Positions 16,766-26,317 of a stretch of 64,000 bases of DNA are shown piece after piece. The stretch spans positions 1,480 to 65,479 of the forward strand of contig NZ_JAGYPL010000007.1 in NCBI RefSeq assembly GCF_018343715.1, written 5' to 3'. Each line of letters begins with the position of its first letter. Positions within the stretch are counted from its first letter, which is position 1. The position numbers and the translations under genes were made by a program. Under the pieces are notes generated by a model. It had not been told where the DNA came from, ran no database searches, and saw only the letters and a program-made list of their open reading frames with translations. This DNA is from Bacillus sp. FJAT-49711. GTDB lineage: Bacteria; Bacillota; Bacilli; Bacillales; Bacillaceae_C.

Positions 16766-17959
16766 TTGCGATTATCCCTTTTGAGCAGTCTTCGATTAAT
16801 TATGTTTATTTTGCTCAGCTGCATCTACTATCTCTCCGTTGAAAGCCATACAACGGCACAAACAGTATTTGTCTATGCAGCTGTAATAGTTTTTTGTATC
16901 AATCACTTTTTATTGGTTACCCCCCTAGTAAAAAAGTATTTCATTTTAGCTCTTACACTCGATTCCGTTTTTATTCTAGGGTTTGTTTTTCTCTTCCCGG
17001 GCTCGACAATCTATTTACTTTTATTCGGGGTTAATGCTGTAACGCTTTTTCTTATTGCTGAAAATAAACAAATCATATTGGGATTTACTCTTGCCTTTTT
17101 CTTCATGTGGAGCTTATGTATTTTCTACTCGTATCAAATGACGGGCAGCCTTGATATAATGGAAAATATTATTAACTTTACTTTTATCGTTTTTGAAGCT
17201 TTTGTCGGCCGACTCATCCACAAACTAGTACATGCGCAAGAAAAAATTGAATTACAATATGACGAGCTTCAAAAAACACATCATGCTTTGAAAGATGCTC
17301 ATGAACAATTACATCATTATTCGAATCAAGTTGAAGAGTTAACTCTAATCCAAGAGCGCAACCGAATTTCAGGAGAGATTCACGATACCGTTGGACATAA
17401 AATGACAGCATTGCTCATTCAGTTGCAAGTAGCGAAGGAACTCCAAAATATTCAACCTGAAAAGAGCAAGCAGACAATACTCCTTTGTGAGGAATTGGCG
17501 AGAAATGCCCTGCAGGAATTGCGTTTATCTGTCCGCACCTTAAAAGATGAGAACCGATCTTTTATTGCAACGACAAGAAAAATTCTTGAAGACTATCAAG
17601 AAATGACAGGTTTAAAATCTAATTTTCATATAAAAGGAGATGCTTCTCAAATACCCCCTTCGATTCAATTAGATTTAACTCGCATCATTCAAGAATCAAT
17701 TACAAATGCTGTCCGACATGGAGAAGCAACTGAATGTCATGTCACCATTGAGATTACTGATTCTACCGTTGATACGTTCATTAAAGACAATGGGACAGGA
17801 TCAACGGAGGTTAGTCCAGGATTTGGATTGAAAAATATGCGGGAAAGAGTCCAAGAACATGGAGGGCTAATAGTGTTTGAAAGTAATCCAAAAGAAGGAT
17901 TTATCGTAAAAATGAGTTTACCACTGAAGGAGATTCAATGGCAGCTGGGGGGAGCATAA
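16766..17959 (+). CDS. lnrJ: NarL-type sensor histidine kinase (LnrJ-like)
   Basis: A 397-residue membrane kinase. The first 155 residues contain five to six hydrophobic helices; a short coiled coil follows (about 157-195). The HisKA_3 box is ERNRISGEIHDTVGHKM with phospho-acceptor His206. The HATPase domain ends in GFGLKNMRERVQEHGG. The start is TTG (16766) with AGAGGTG upstream. Kinase, regulator, ATPase and two permeases in this order and of these lengths match B. subtilis lnrJKLMN (yfiJKLMN), which senses and exports linearmycin-type polyenes. The ligand here may differ. Confidence 0.85.
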   Translation: MRLSLLSSLRLIMFILLSCIYYLSVESHTTAQTVFVYAAVIVFCINHFLLVTPLVKKYFILALTLDSVFILGFVFLFPGSTIYLLLFGVNAVTLFLIAENKQIILGFTLAFFFMWSLCIFYSYQMTGSLDIMENIINFTFIVFEAFVGRLIHKLVHAQEKIELQYDELQKTHHALKDAHEQLHHYSNQVEELTLIQERNRISGEIHDTVGHKMTALLIQLQVAKELQNIQPEKSKQTILLCEELARNALQELRLSVRTLKDENRSFIATTRKILEDYQEMTGLKSNFHIKGDASQIPPSIQLDLTRIIQESITNAVRHGEATECHVTIEITDSTVDTFIKDNGTGSTEVSPGFGLKNMRERVQEHGGLIVFESNPKEGFIVKMSLPLKEIQWQLGGA

Positions 17960-18615
17960 TGATAAAGGTTTTAATAGTGGATGATCAGGAATTAATGAGA
18001 GATGGTCTCGCAACAATTCTTAATCTAAAGCCTGAAATAGATGTAATCGGAGTGGCATCGAACGGGAAGGAAGCATTTGAAAAGGCAAATCAGCTTTGCC
18101 CTGATATCGTGTTGATGGATATTCGAATGCCCATTGCAAATGGAGTTGAAGGCACAAAGTTGATTACCTCTGCCCTTCCCGACACTAAAGTTTTGATGCT
18201 CACGACCTTTAATGATAGTTCTATGATTTTTGAAGCTCTTGAAGAAGGGGCAAGCGGCTATTTATTAAAAGATATGCCGACTGATGCGATTGTCCAGGCT
18301 ATCATGACAGTTCAATCGGGAGGAATGGTGTTGCCTCGGGATTTAACGGCAGAGATCTTGAAAGAAATGAGAAAGAAGCAGGCGACGGATCATGATGCTG
18401 ACGTTCCAAAATTGATACATGACTTAACGGAACGGGAACTTGAAGTATTAAGTAAACTCGGACTCGGACTAAACAATAAAGAAATTGCTAATGAACTATT
18501 CATATCGGAAGGAACCGTTAAAAATCACGTTTCCAATTTAATTAATAAGCTCGAGCTAAGAGATCGGACTCAAGCAGCTATTTTTGCTGTACGGTATCAT
18601 GTATCTACCTTCTGA
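17959..18615 (+). CDS. lnrK: LuxR/NarL-family response regulator (LnrK-like)
   Basis: A 218-residue response regulator. The receiver has Asp8-Asp9, phospho-acceptor Asp54 (IVLMDIRMP) and Lys in LLKDMP. The C-terminal LuxR helix-turn-helix is LTERELEVLSKLGLGLNNKE followed by EIANELFISEGTVKNHVSN. Its ATG overlaps the kinase stop (TAATG), so translation is coupled; GGGGGGAG is the ribosome site. It should activate the ABC exporter 150 bases downstream. The perfect palindrome in front of the kinase gene is the obvious candidate binding site. Confidence 0.9.
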   Translation: MIKVLIVDDQELMRDGLATILNLKPEIDVIGVASNGKEAFEKANQLCPDIVLMDIRMPIANGVEGTKLITSALPDTKVLMLTTFNDSSMIFEALEEGASGYLLKDMPTDAIVQAIMTVQSGGMVLPRDLTAEILKEMRKKQATDHDADVPKLIHDLTERELEVLSKLGLGLNNKEIANELFISEGTVKNHVSNLINKLELRDRTQAAIFAVRYHVSTF

Positions 18616-18645
18616 TCGATGACTTTTGGCATAGGGTCCTATGAC

Positions 18646-18672
18646 ATACAGCTAAAATAGCTGTATTTTTTT
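18646..18672 (+). terminator. terminator between regulator and ABC genes
   Basis: ATACAGCT AAAAT AGCTGTAT followed by eight T. It splits the two-component genes from the transporter genes, which therefore need their own promoter (TATACT at 18720-18725 is a -10 candidate). Confidence 0.85.
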
Positions 18673-18768
18673 ATGGAAAAATCTATCTGGAGAGAGATTT
18701 GAACAGAAAGGATACACGTTATACTGTGAGTAGTTGAAATTCGGATTGAATAAAAAGGATGTGGAACG

Positions 18769-19704
18769 ATGTTAGAGGTTAAAGAACTCAAGAAAACGTA
18801 TGGAAAAAAAGAAGTCGTAAAAAATGTTTCTTTTACAATTGAAAAAGGTGAATCGTTTGGACTTTTAGGTCCAAATGGTGCAGGAAAATCCACCACCATC
18901 TCGATGATATGTGGACTAATTCCGTACGATCAAGGAGAAGTGGTGGTCGATCATCTATCCGTTAAAAAGTCACCGATGCTCATTAAGAAAAAAATTGGCG
19001 TTGTCCCACAGGAAATTGCCCTTTATCCAACGATGTCGGCAAGAGATAATTTACTGTTTTGGGGAGCCATGTATGGATTAAAAGGAGCACAGGCAAAAAA
19101 ACGTGCGGAAGAAGTATTAGAGTTTGTTGGTTTAAAGGATCGGGCTAAAGATCGAATCGAAACATTCTCTGGCGGAATGAAACGGAGAATCAATATCGGC
19201 GCCGCCTTAATGCACGAACCCGAATTGCTGATTATGGATGAGCCAACAGTAGGAATTGACCCTCAATCGCGGAATCACATTTTAGAAACCGTTAAAAAGC
19301 TAAATGAAAATGGAATGACTATCATTTACACGAGCCATTACATGGAGGAAGTAGAGTATTTATGCAATCGTGTCGGGATAATCGATCACGGGGAAGTCAT
19401 TGCAATCGGTACTCAATCGGAGCTTTGCAGCCGGCTAGTCGGCGGGGCGTTCATTCAATTAACAGTTGAAAATGATTCTTTGCAGGCAATAGAAGCGATA
19501 AAAAGTCTAGAAAGCGTAAGCGACATTGTGAAGAAGGAAGAATCAAATATCATCGAAGTTTTTGCAGGACAGCCGTATGAGACTTTAGGTTCGATAATGT
19601 CCGCAGCTGTAAATAATGGATTGAAAATTGGTTCAGTGGAAATTAAAGAGCCTAACCTTGAGACCCTTTTCTTGCAATTGACGGGGCGCTCATTACGGGA
19701 CTAG
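18769..19704 (+). CDS. lnrL: ABC exporter ATPase (LnrL-like)
   Basis: A 311-residue ATPase of the ABC-2/drug exporter (DrrA) type. Walker A is GPNGAGKST (about residues 35-43), the signature is FSGGMKRRINIGAAL and Walker B is LLIMDEPTVGID. The last 90 residues form the C-terminal domain typical of drug-resistance ATPases. It should form a complex with the two permeases that follow. The length equals what I recall for B. subtilis LnrL. The ribosome site (AAAAAGGATGTGG) is adequate. Confidence 0.9.
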   Translation: MLEVKELKKTYGKKEVVKNVSFTIEKGESFGLLGPNGAGKSTTISMICGLIPYDQGEVVVDHLSVKKSPMLIKKKIGVVPQEIALYPTMSARDNLLFWGAMYGLKGAQAKKRAEEVLEFVGLKDRAKDRIETFSGGMKRRINIGAALMHEPELLIMDEPTVGIDPQSRNHILETVKKLNENGMTIIYTSHYMEEVEYLCNRVGIIDHGEVIAIGTQSELCSRLVGGAFIQLTVENDSLQAIEAIKSLESVSDIVKKEESNIIEVFAGQPYETLGSIMSAAVNNGLKIGSVEIKEPNLETLFLQLTGRSLRD

Positions 19705-19714
19705 GGGGATTTAA

Positions 19715-20926
19715 ATGAGAGCTTTTACAATCGCATGGAAAGATATGAAAATACGCTTACGAGATCGCAAAGGTTTTATTAGCATGTTACTAATGCCGAT
19801 CGTACTAACAGCCATCCTTGGTTCAGCTTTAGGTGGACTATTTGAAGATGGTGGTTCACTCCCAGATACGACCGTAGGTATCGTCGTATCTTCCACAGAT
19901 GATTTAACAGAGCAGTACGTAGATAAAGTGCTGCAAGGCGAGGAATTAAAGGAAAGTATTACTCTTAAAGAATATAAAACAGAAGCTAGCTTAAAAACAG
20001 CCTTAAAAAAGCAACATATTGATGTTGGAATCGTCCTCCCGGCTAGTTGGGGAGATAGTTTAATAAAGGATGATATTAAGGACGTTACGATTTTCAGCGA
20101 CCCTGAAAAAGAAACCCAATCTACCATTATGAACTCAATCACATCGTCTTTTATTAATCGAGTTAAATCCGTATCAATTGCATCAGAGGTAGTATCGAAA
20201 GAATTAACTGCTGTTCCCGCATCAAATCAAAATATTGATATGACTAACGTTATTGCAGGTCTTGCAACGGAGCTTTCTGACATTGCAAGCTCTGATTTAA
20301 ACGTTGTCGCTTCAGAGAAGGATGGCAAGGAACCCATTTCAGGTATGCAATATTATGCCGCTGCGATGTGTGCGATGTTCGTTTTATTCAATACAACTAT
20401 TGGGGCAAAGTCGATTATCCAGGAACGAAAAACAGAAACATTAGCCCGTTTAATGAGCAGTCCAATCGTGCGCTCCTCTATCATACTCGGAAAATTTTTA
20501 GGGACCTTTTATTTTTCCTTTCTACAATTTATCGTGTTCGTGCTCGCCACACATTATTTGTTTGGAGTTAGCTGGGGAAGCAATATTTTACAAGTAATTA
20601 CATTAGGGTTAGCATTTTCGATTTCCGTTTCAGGCTTTTCCATGATCATCGCCGGAATCATTACGGATGAAAAAACAGCTGATACTGTCGGTGGTATTGG
20701 CGTTCAAATATTAGCATTATTAGGCGGCTCGATGATACCACTTGCAGCATTCCCAAGCAGTTTACAACTAATCGGGAATATTGCACCAAACAAATGGGCG
20801 CTTGATAGTTTAGTAAAGATTATGAATGGAACAGATTGGAACACACTTATGTTACCTATTACGGTCCTATTATTAAGTGGATTCGTTGCATTGTTTATTG
20901 GGTCGATCAAATTAAGACCAAGATAA
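19715..20926 (+). CDS. lnrM: ABC-2 type permease (LnrM-like)
   Basis: A 403-residue ABC-2 permease. An N-terminal helix (residues about 20-38) is followed by a large extracellular domain of about 190 residues, then five helices. QERKTETLARLMSSPI is the cytoplasmic coupling region seen in NatB/YhgE-type permeases. It starts 10 bases after the ATPase stop with AGGGGGAT upstream. Together with the next gene it would form a heterodimeric channel. Confidence 0.88.
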   Translation: MRAFTIAWKDMKIRLRDRKGFISMLLMPIVLTAILGSALGGLFEDGGSLPDTTVGIVVSSTDDLTEQYVDKVLQGEELKESITLKEYKTEASLKTALKKQHIDVGIVLPASWGDSLIKDDIKDVTIFSDPEKETQSTIMNSITSSFINRVKSVSIASEVVSKELTAVPASNQNIDMTNVIAGLATELSDIASSDLNVVASEKDGKEPISGMQYYAAAMCAMFVLFNTTIGAKSIIQERKTETLARLMSSPIVRSSIILGKFLGTFYFSFLQFIVFVLATHYLFGVSWGSNILQVITLGLAFSISVSGFSMIIAGIITDEKTADTVGGIGVQILALLGGSMIPLAAFPSSLQLIGNIAPNKWALDSLVKIMNGTDWNTLMLPITVLLLSGFVALFIGSIKLRPR

Positions 20927-20938
20927 GGAGTGGAAAAA

Positions 20939-22093
20939 ATGAGAAGAATAAGCGCCATCATGATATTTGAGTTAAAAAGAATGTTTCAAAAGCGACAATC
21001 ATACCTCCTTATGTTTGGGATGCCGATATTGTTCACCTTTATTTTTGGAGCGCTTTTTTCTGGCGACACGGAAGTAAAACCTAGCATCGCGGTGGTAGAT
21101 GACGATCAATCAACCTTATCACAAGCATTGATCCATGAGTTGAAAAGTAAAAATATGATCGATATAAGTATTGAGAATGCCAACGATGCAAAGACAAAAT
21201 TCGATGGCCAGAAATTAACGGGATACATTCGAATTGATGAAGGTTTTGAGGAACAAGTACTAAAGGATGAGGTGCCAGACATTGTTTTTGTATACTCCCC
21301 TTCATTTAACAGTGCAAAGATGATTGAACAAGTGATTAACGACAGCATGATTAAACTGCGAATAATCGCTGCAGCCTCAAGCACTTATGAAGATATAACA
21401 GGAGATAGCTGGAAAGGCGCCCAGGAGAAAATGACTAGTCAACTTGCAAGCTCAGCAGGAATCAAAAATGTGGCGGTCACAAAAAGTAAAGAACTTACGA
21501 CAATGAACAATATGACCGCTCGCTCTGCTGGATTTACGATCATGTTTGTCATGATTACGATGCTTATCAGTACGGGAGTATTATTAGAGGCTCGACAAAC
21601 GGGAGTTTGGTATCGAATCATGTCAACACCTACGTCAAAAAAGGAACTGTTAATTGGATATCTACTAGCCTTTTTCCTCATAGGATGGATTCAATTTGGC
21701 GTATTAATGGTTATTTCAAAGTTCGTATTTCACGTAAATTGGGGCAATTTATTAGGCATCATTGTCCTTGTCTCTAGTCTATTACTTTGTACGATTGGAT
21801 TGGGTCTCTTTATTGCTGGCTTTGTCAAAACGTCAGAGCAGCAATCCGTATTTGGGAATTTAATCATTATTTCAACTTGTATGCTTGGCGGTGTTTATTG
21901 GCCACTCGAAATCATGCCAAATGTTATGCAACAAATCGCTAAGTTTGTTCCACAGTATTGGGGCTTAGAGGGATTTGCCGAGTTATCGGTTAGAGGTGGA
22001 ACCGTAATCGATATACTTGTACCGAGCGGGATTCTTTTAGCCATTACGTTAGTTTTTCTCGTTGTAGGAATGACTAGAATTCGATTTGAATAG
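20939..22093 (+). CDS. lnrN: ABC-2 type permease (LnrN-like)
   Basis: A 384-residue paralog of the preceding permease with the same plan: first helix at about residues 20-38, large outer domain, then five to six helices. ARQTGVWYRIMSTPTSKKE is the coupling segment. The ATG at 20939 is chosen because AAGGAG (20925-20930) precedes it; the GTG at 20930 would overlap that ribosome site. A terminator follows, so this closes the exporter operon. Confidence 0.88.
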   Translation: MRRISAIMIFELKRMFQKRQSYLLMFGMPILFTFIFGALFSGDTEVKPSIAVVDDDQSTLSQALIHELKSKNMIDISIENANDAKTKFDGQKLTGYIRIDEGFEEQVLKDEVPDIVFVYSPSFNSAKMIEQVINDSMIKLRIIAAASSTYEDITGDSWKGAQEKMTSQLASSAGIKNVAVTKSKELTTMNNMTARSAGFTIMFVMITMLISTGVLLEARQTGVWYRIMSTPTSKKELLIGYLLAFFLIGWIQFGVLMVISKFVFHVNWGNLLGIIVLVSSLLLCTIGLGLFIAGFVKTSEQQSVFGNLIIISTCMLGGVYWPLEIMPNVMQQIAKFVPQYWGLEGFAELSVRGGTVIDILVPSGILLAITLVFLVVGMTRIRFE

Positions 22094-22144
22094 TGGGTAT
22101 ATATAAAACCGTTTCTTATCCTATTATTTTGCTAGGATTTATAA

Positions 22145-22178
22145 AGAGGTTCCCCCATTAAAACGGAGGAACCTTTCT
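22145..22178. terminator. bidirectional terminator between exporter and anti-sigma genes
   Basis: AAAGAGGTTCC (22144-22154) pairs with GGAACCTTTCTT around a CCCATTAAAACGGA loop. Confidence 0.75.
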
Positions 22179-22945
22179 TAAATTGATTTTGCTATTGAGA
22201 TAATTTCATCTTTCGATAAATTGCCTTCAATTGAAAAATAATGACTTTGAGTCATCCAAATAAGCTGGGCATCGCCATTTTTATAAATTACTAAGCTTCC
22301 CTTTTGTCCCTTGATGTTAATCTCCTCTATCGTCACGTCGTCCTTATCCATCGCGGAACCAAATCCAAATTGATGCTCAAGCGGCATTTCAGTTAAAATA
22401 AAGCCTTTATCAGGGCCAACATAGTTTAAGTAAATTGCTTCAACCTTCTGTTCATAGCCATCCATGACGGTCACTTCTTCTAATTTAAATTCATTAGAGA
22501 GATTTTTAGGAGTTAAAATAGGAAAGTGCGCGGCATTTTTAGCTTCTTCCAAGCTCATTTGCTTAGAAACTATTTCCGAGTCTTCGATCACTTCGAATCC
22601 TTCTCCTTCGCCCGGCTCCCCTTCCTTACTACTGCCGTCTGATTTCCCGAATAAATATACAACATTACCTTGAACAGTATGAAAGATATCTGTCAATTGA
22701 TTAAAAGCGCCACTAGATTGGGGAGTTGCAGCAAAAATAAGAATGAATAACATAGAAGCGGCAATTAACATATGCTTTCGATAAGCACGAAGCGGGTGTG
22801 CTGTTTCCCTTTTTCCATCCATTTGCTTTTGTATTTGATTCCATGCTTCCGACGCTGTCAAAGATGGGGTGGGGCAGTCGTTCATTTTTTCATCTAATAC
22901 TTCACGGATCAATTCATCCAAATGGATTTCTTTATATTTTGGCAT
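22178..22945 (-). CDS. anti-sigma factor-like membrane protein (DUF4367)
   Basis: A 255-residue single-pass protein. A cytosolic N-terminal region (1-57), with a short DELIREVLDEKM helix of the kind that can bind a sigma factor, precedes one membrane helix (about 58-74). The outer part carries a DUF4367-like domain (about residues 130-255) with KNGDAQLIWMTQSHYFSIEG. The gene overlaps the upstream ECF sigma gene by 14 bases, the standard sigma/anti-sigma arrangement. It probably holds the sigma factor at the membrane until an envelope signal arrives; the signal is unknown. Confidence 0.85.
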   Translation of the reverse strand: MPKYKEIHLDELIREVLDEKMNDCPTPSLTASEAWNQIQKQMDGKRETAHPLRAYRKHMLIAASMLFILIFAATPQSSGAFNQLTDIFHTVQGNVVYLFGKSDGSSKEGEPGEGEGFEVIEDSEIVSKQMSLEEAKNAAHFPILTPKNLSNEFKLEEVTVMDGYEQKVEAIYLNYVGPDKGFILTEMPLEHQFGFGSAMDKDDVTIEEINIKGQKGSLVIYKNGDAQLIWMTQSHYFSIEGNLSKDEIISIAKSI

Positions 22946-23516
22946 TATGCATCATCTCCCTCATATCGGGCTGTGTTTCCAACGCTTCCCTTAATTTTAA
23001 CTTCGCACGATGTATACGTGTTTTGACCATCGTCACTTTAATATCTAATGCTTTTGCAATCTCATCGTATTTCATATCGTGGAGATATGCTAGAATCAAC
23101 ACTTGCTTGTGCTCTGGTTTAAGTTCATCAATTTCTCGAAGAAGTATATTTTTAAGGAATTTTTTTTCAACGATCGTCTCAACAGTAGAATGGAAATCAT
23201 CGTTCTTTGAAAGCTGTTCATCAATAACATGATCTTCTGCGACAACTTCGTTCCACTTTTTTATTTTTCTTAAATAATCGATGGCTGTCCGGGATGCAAT
23301 CGCAGCCAGCCAAGCTCCTAATTTTTCGCCATCTTTAACTGTATGCATATTTTGAAATGCCTTAAGAAAGGTTTCCTGTACAATGTCTTGGGCCAGCTCT
23401 CGATCTTGAACTATGTAGTACGCGGTATAATAGACCCGTTGGTAAAACATTTCGAAGATGACTCTCTCGGACTCACGATCTTTTTTAAGGAGTTTTTGCA
23501 CTAACCTATTTATCAT
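22932..23516 (-). CDS. ECF-family RNA polymerase sigma factor
   Basis: A 194-residue sigma factor with region 2 (FYQRVYYTAYYIVQDRELAQ, then DIVQETFLKAFQNM) and region 4 (LKPEHKQVLILAYLHDMKYD, then ALDIKVTMVKTRIHRAK). Regions 1.1 and 3 are absent, as in ECF sigmas. The ATG at 23516 is chosen over an upstream in-frame start because GAGAGGG precedes it. A textbook ECF promoter lies 56 bases upstream, so it should activate its own transcription. The paired gene downstream encodes its likely membrane-bound inhibitor. Confidence 0.93.
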   Translation of the reverse strand: MINRLVQKLLKKDRESERVIFEMFYQRVYYTAYYIVQDRELAQDIVQETFLKAFQNMHTVKDGEKLGAWLAAIASRTAIDYLRKIKKWNEVVAEDHVIDEQLSKNDDFHSTVETIVEKKFLKNILLREIDELKPEHKQVLILAYLHDMKYDEIAKALDIKVTMVKTRIHRAKLKLREALETQPDMREMMHNAKI

Positions 23517-23571
23517 CCCCACACCCTCTCTCAGTGAAGATTTCCTCAATTTTCCTTTTATTATAACTTAA

Positions 23572-23597
23572 GACGGCTGGCTTTTGTAAAAGTTTCA
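23572..23597 (-). promoter_or_regulatory. ECF-type autoregulatory promoter
   Basis: On the minus strand TGAAAC (23592-23597), a 16-base spacer and CGTC (23572-23575) match the extracytoplasmic-function promoter pattern TGAAAC-N16-CGTC. Transcription would start near 23565, leaving a leader of about 50 bases before the sigma gene. Confidence 0.8.
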
Positions 23598-23713
23598 TGA
23601 GAATTGCGGGAAGTTCAGGTCTTATCCATCGATTGTAACGATAGATCCAAACTTCAAAGCTCGTTACAATGAAAATAAATGGATAATACTTCAGCCTAGT
23701 GGAGAAAATTTAG

Positions 23714-23809
23714 ATGGAATTCATTACGCCTAACTTTGGACTAATATTCGAAGATGGAAGATATATAGACAAGCATCTTCTCATGGAGAGATTCCTACAT
23801 GTATCCTAA
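23714..23809 (+). CDS. 31-residue small ORF overlapping the glycosyltransferase start
   Basis: ATG at 23714 has GGAGAA (23701-23706) at good spacing and encodes 31 residues (MEFITPNFGLIFEDGRYIDK continuing to HLLMERFLHVS). Its TAA stop (23807-23809) lies inside the first codons of the glycosyltransferase gene, whose ATG is at 23799 in another frame, giving an 11-base overlap. This is the geometry of translational coupling. No signal peptide or membrane segment is visible. It may be a leader peptide or a small partner protein; no family is recognised. Confidence 0.55.
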   Translation: MEFITPNFGLIFEDGRYIDKHLLMERFLHVS

Positions 23810-25145
23810 AAATCAACCTACTCGCCCTTCACACAACAAAAAGCGATTTTACATAAAGATAAATACTAAATTTTGGCTAAGTCATTTAGTGGCGTTGCTG
23901 TGGTTATGCATTTCTATTTATTTAGCCAAGCCTTGGCTGATCGATTTGTCCAAAATAATTACTATGCCAATTGCCCTTTTAGTAATCGCAGGGATTTCGT
24001 ATGTACCGGGGTATATGAATGCTTTTCTAGTAGTTAGTCTTATCATGGACAAACAACCTCCCTTTAAGGATGCACATCCACATGATGCGATTTCTTTGCT
24101 TATTGCCGCTCATAATGAGGAAAGTAAAATTAAGAATACATTGCATTATATAAGCAAACAGGATTATCAAGGGTTTATTCAAATAATCTTAATAGACAAT
24201 TGCTCGACAGACCAAACAGTTAATAATGCCTTGAAAGCAAAAGAAGACTTTCAGTTAAATATGGTTATTTTACATGAAAAGAATTCGGGAAAATTCCATG
24301 CCCTCAATCTAGGGTTACTGCATGTGAAAACTCCTTATTTAATCACATTAGATGCGGATACCCTCCTTCACCAATCAGCCATTCGATATTTAGTCGCGAG
24401 AATTAAGAGCAGCCCAAATGATGTCTCCGCTGTAGCAGGTTCCATTTTAGTCAAAAATAGCCGCGATAATATATGGACAAAAATACAAGAATGGGACTAC
24501 TTTCTTGGAATTGCTTCTATTAAACGATTACAAGGTCTCTATCAAGGAACATTAGTAGCTCAAGGCGCTTATAGCCTCTATAAAACGAACAGTATTCGAG
24601 AAATAAATGGGTGGCCAGATGCAATTGGCGAAGACATTGTGTTGACATGGAAGTTGCTTGAAAAAAGGCAGAGGATTTATTTTGAACCGCTGGCGATTGC
24701 TTTTACGGAAGTCCCTAGTTCATTGATTCACTTTATTCGCCAACGCTCTAGATGGGCAAGAGGGATGATTGAAGGGCTAAAACAAGTAAAGCCTTGGCAG
24801 CAGCCTCAAATATACACAAAGTATTTGACAGGAATTAACTTAATCATGCCTTATTTAGATGTTATTTACACATTTTGTTGGTTGCCGGGGCTGGTATTGG
24901 CTTTTTTTGGACATTATTGGATTGTCGGTCCCATGACTTTATTCGTACTGCCACTCACCCTTATTAGTTATGGCATCTTATACATCTATCAATCAAAGTA
25001 CGTGTTTAAACCCTTAAACTTAAAAGTCCGAAAAAATCTAATAGGGTTTATCTTTTTTGTCCTAGCTTACCAAATGATCATGTCACCTACTTCTGTCTAT
25101 GGGTATTTCCAAGAGTTATTTAAGGTGCGACGAAAGTGGAAATAA
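23799..25145 (+). CDS. processive family 2 glycosyltransferase (IcaA/PgaC-like)
   Basis: A 448-residue membrane glycosyltransferase. Two N-terminal helices (about 27-80) precede the GT-A domain: SLLIAAHNEESKI, LIDNCSTDQTV, the DxD motif LDADT, the GED acid motif (AIGEDIVLTWK) and QRSRWARG (QxxRW) that marks processive enzymes. Three or four C-terminal helices (about 345-435) follow. The arrangement matches synthases of poly-N-acetylglucosamine and related polymers that couple synthesis to export. No ica/pga companions are nearby except the overlapping 31-residue ORF, so the product is unknown. Confidence 0.88.
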   Translation: MYPKNQPTRPSHNKKRFYIKINTKFWLSHLVALLWLCISIYLAKPWLIDLSKIITMPIALLVIAGISYVPGYMNAFLVVSLIMDKQPPFKDAHPHDAISLLIAAHNEESKIKNTLHYISKQDYQGFIQIILIDNCSTDQTVNNALKAKEDFQLNMVILHEKNSGKFHALNLGLLHVKTPYLITLDADTLLHQSAIRYLVARIKSSPNDVSAVAGSILVKNSRDNIWTKIQEWDYFLGIASIKRLQGLYQGTLVAQGAYSLYKTNSIREINGWPDAIGEDIVLTWKLLEKRQRIYFEPLAIAFTEVPSSLIHFIRQRSRWARGMIEGLKQVKPWQQPQIYTKYLTGINLIMPYLDVIYTFCWLPGLVLAFFGHYWIVGPMTLFVLPLTLISYGILYIYQSKYVFKPLNLKVRKNLIGFIFFVLAYQMIMSPTSVYGYFQELFKVRRKWK

Positions 25146-25223
25146 GGATAAAATAGATATTTAAGCACTCTGAAAACTCATATTACTTCATTAGACATAT
25201 ACGAGTTGCCTACTCTATAATAA

Positions 25224-26204
<981 letters not shown>

Positions 26205-26267
26205 AGAGTAGGTGCAGGCTAGCCGAATAGGCGATCTTTATTATTTACATAGATTAAACCTATGAAT

Positions 26268-26301
26268 AAATGACCCCAGCCAAAACGGCAAGGGGTCATT
26301 T
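26268..26301. terminator. bidirectional terminator between ldh and metQ
   Basis: AAATGACCCC (26268-26277) pairs with GGGGTCATTT (26292-26301) around a 14-base loop. Confidence 0.88.
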
Positions 26302-26317
26302 CGATTAAGCTCTATTA

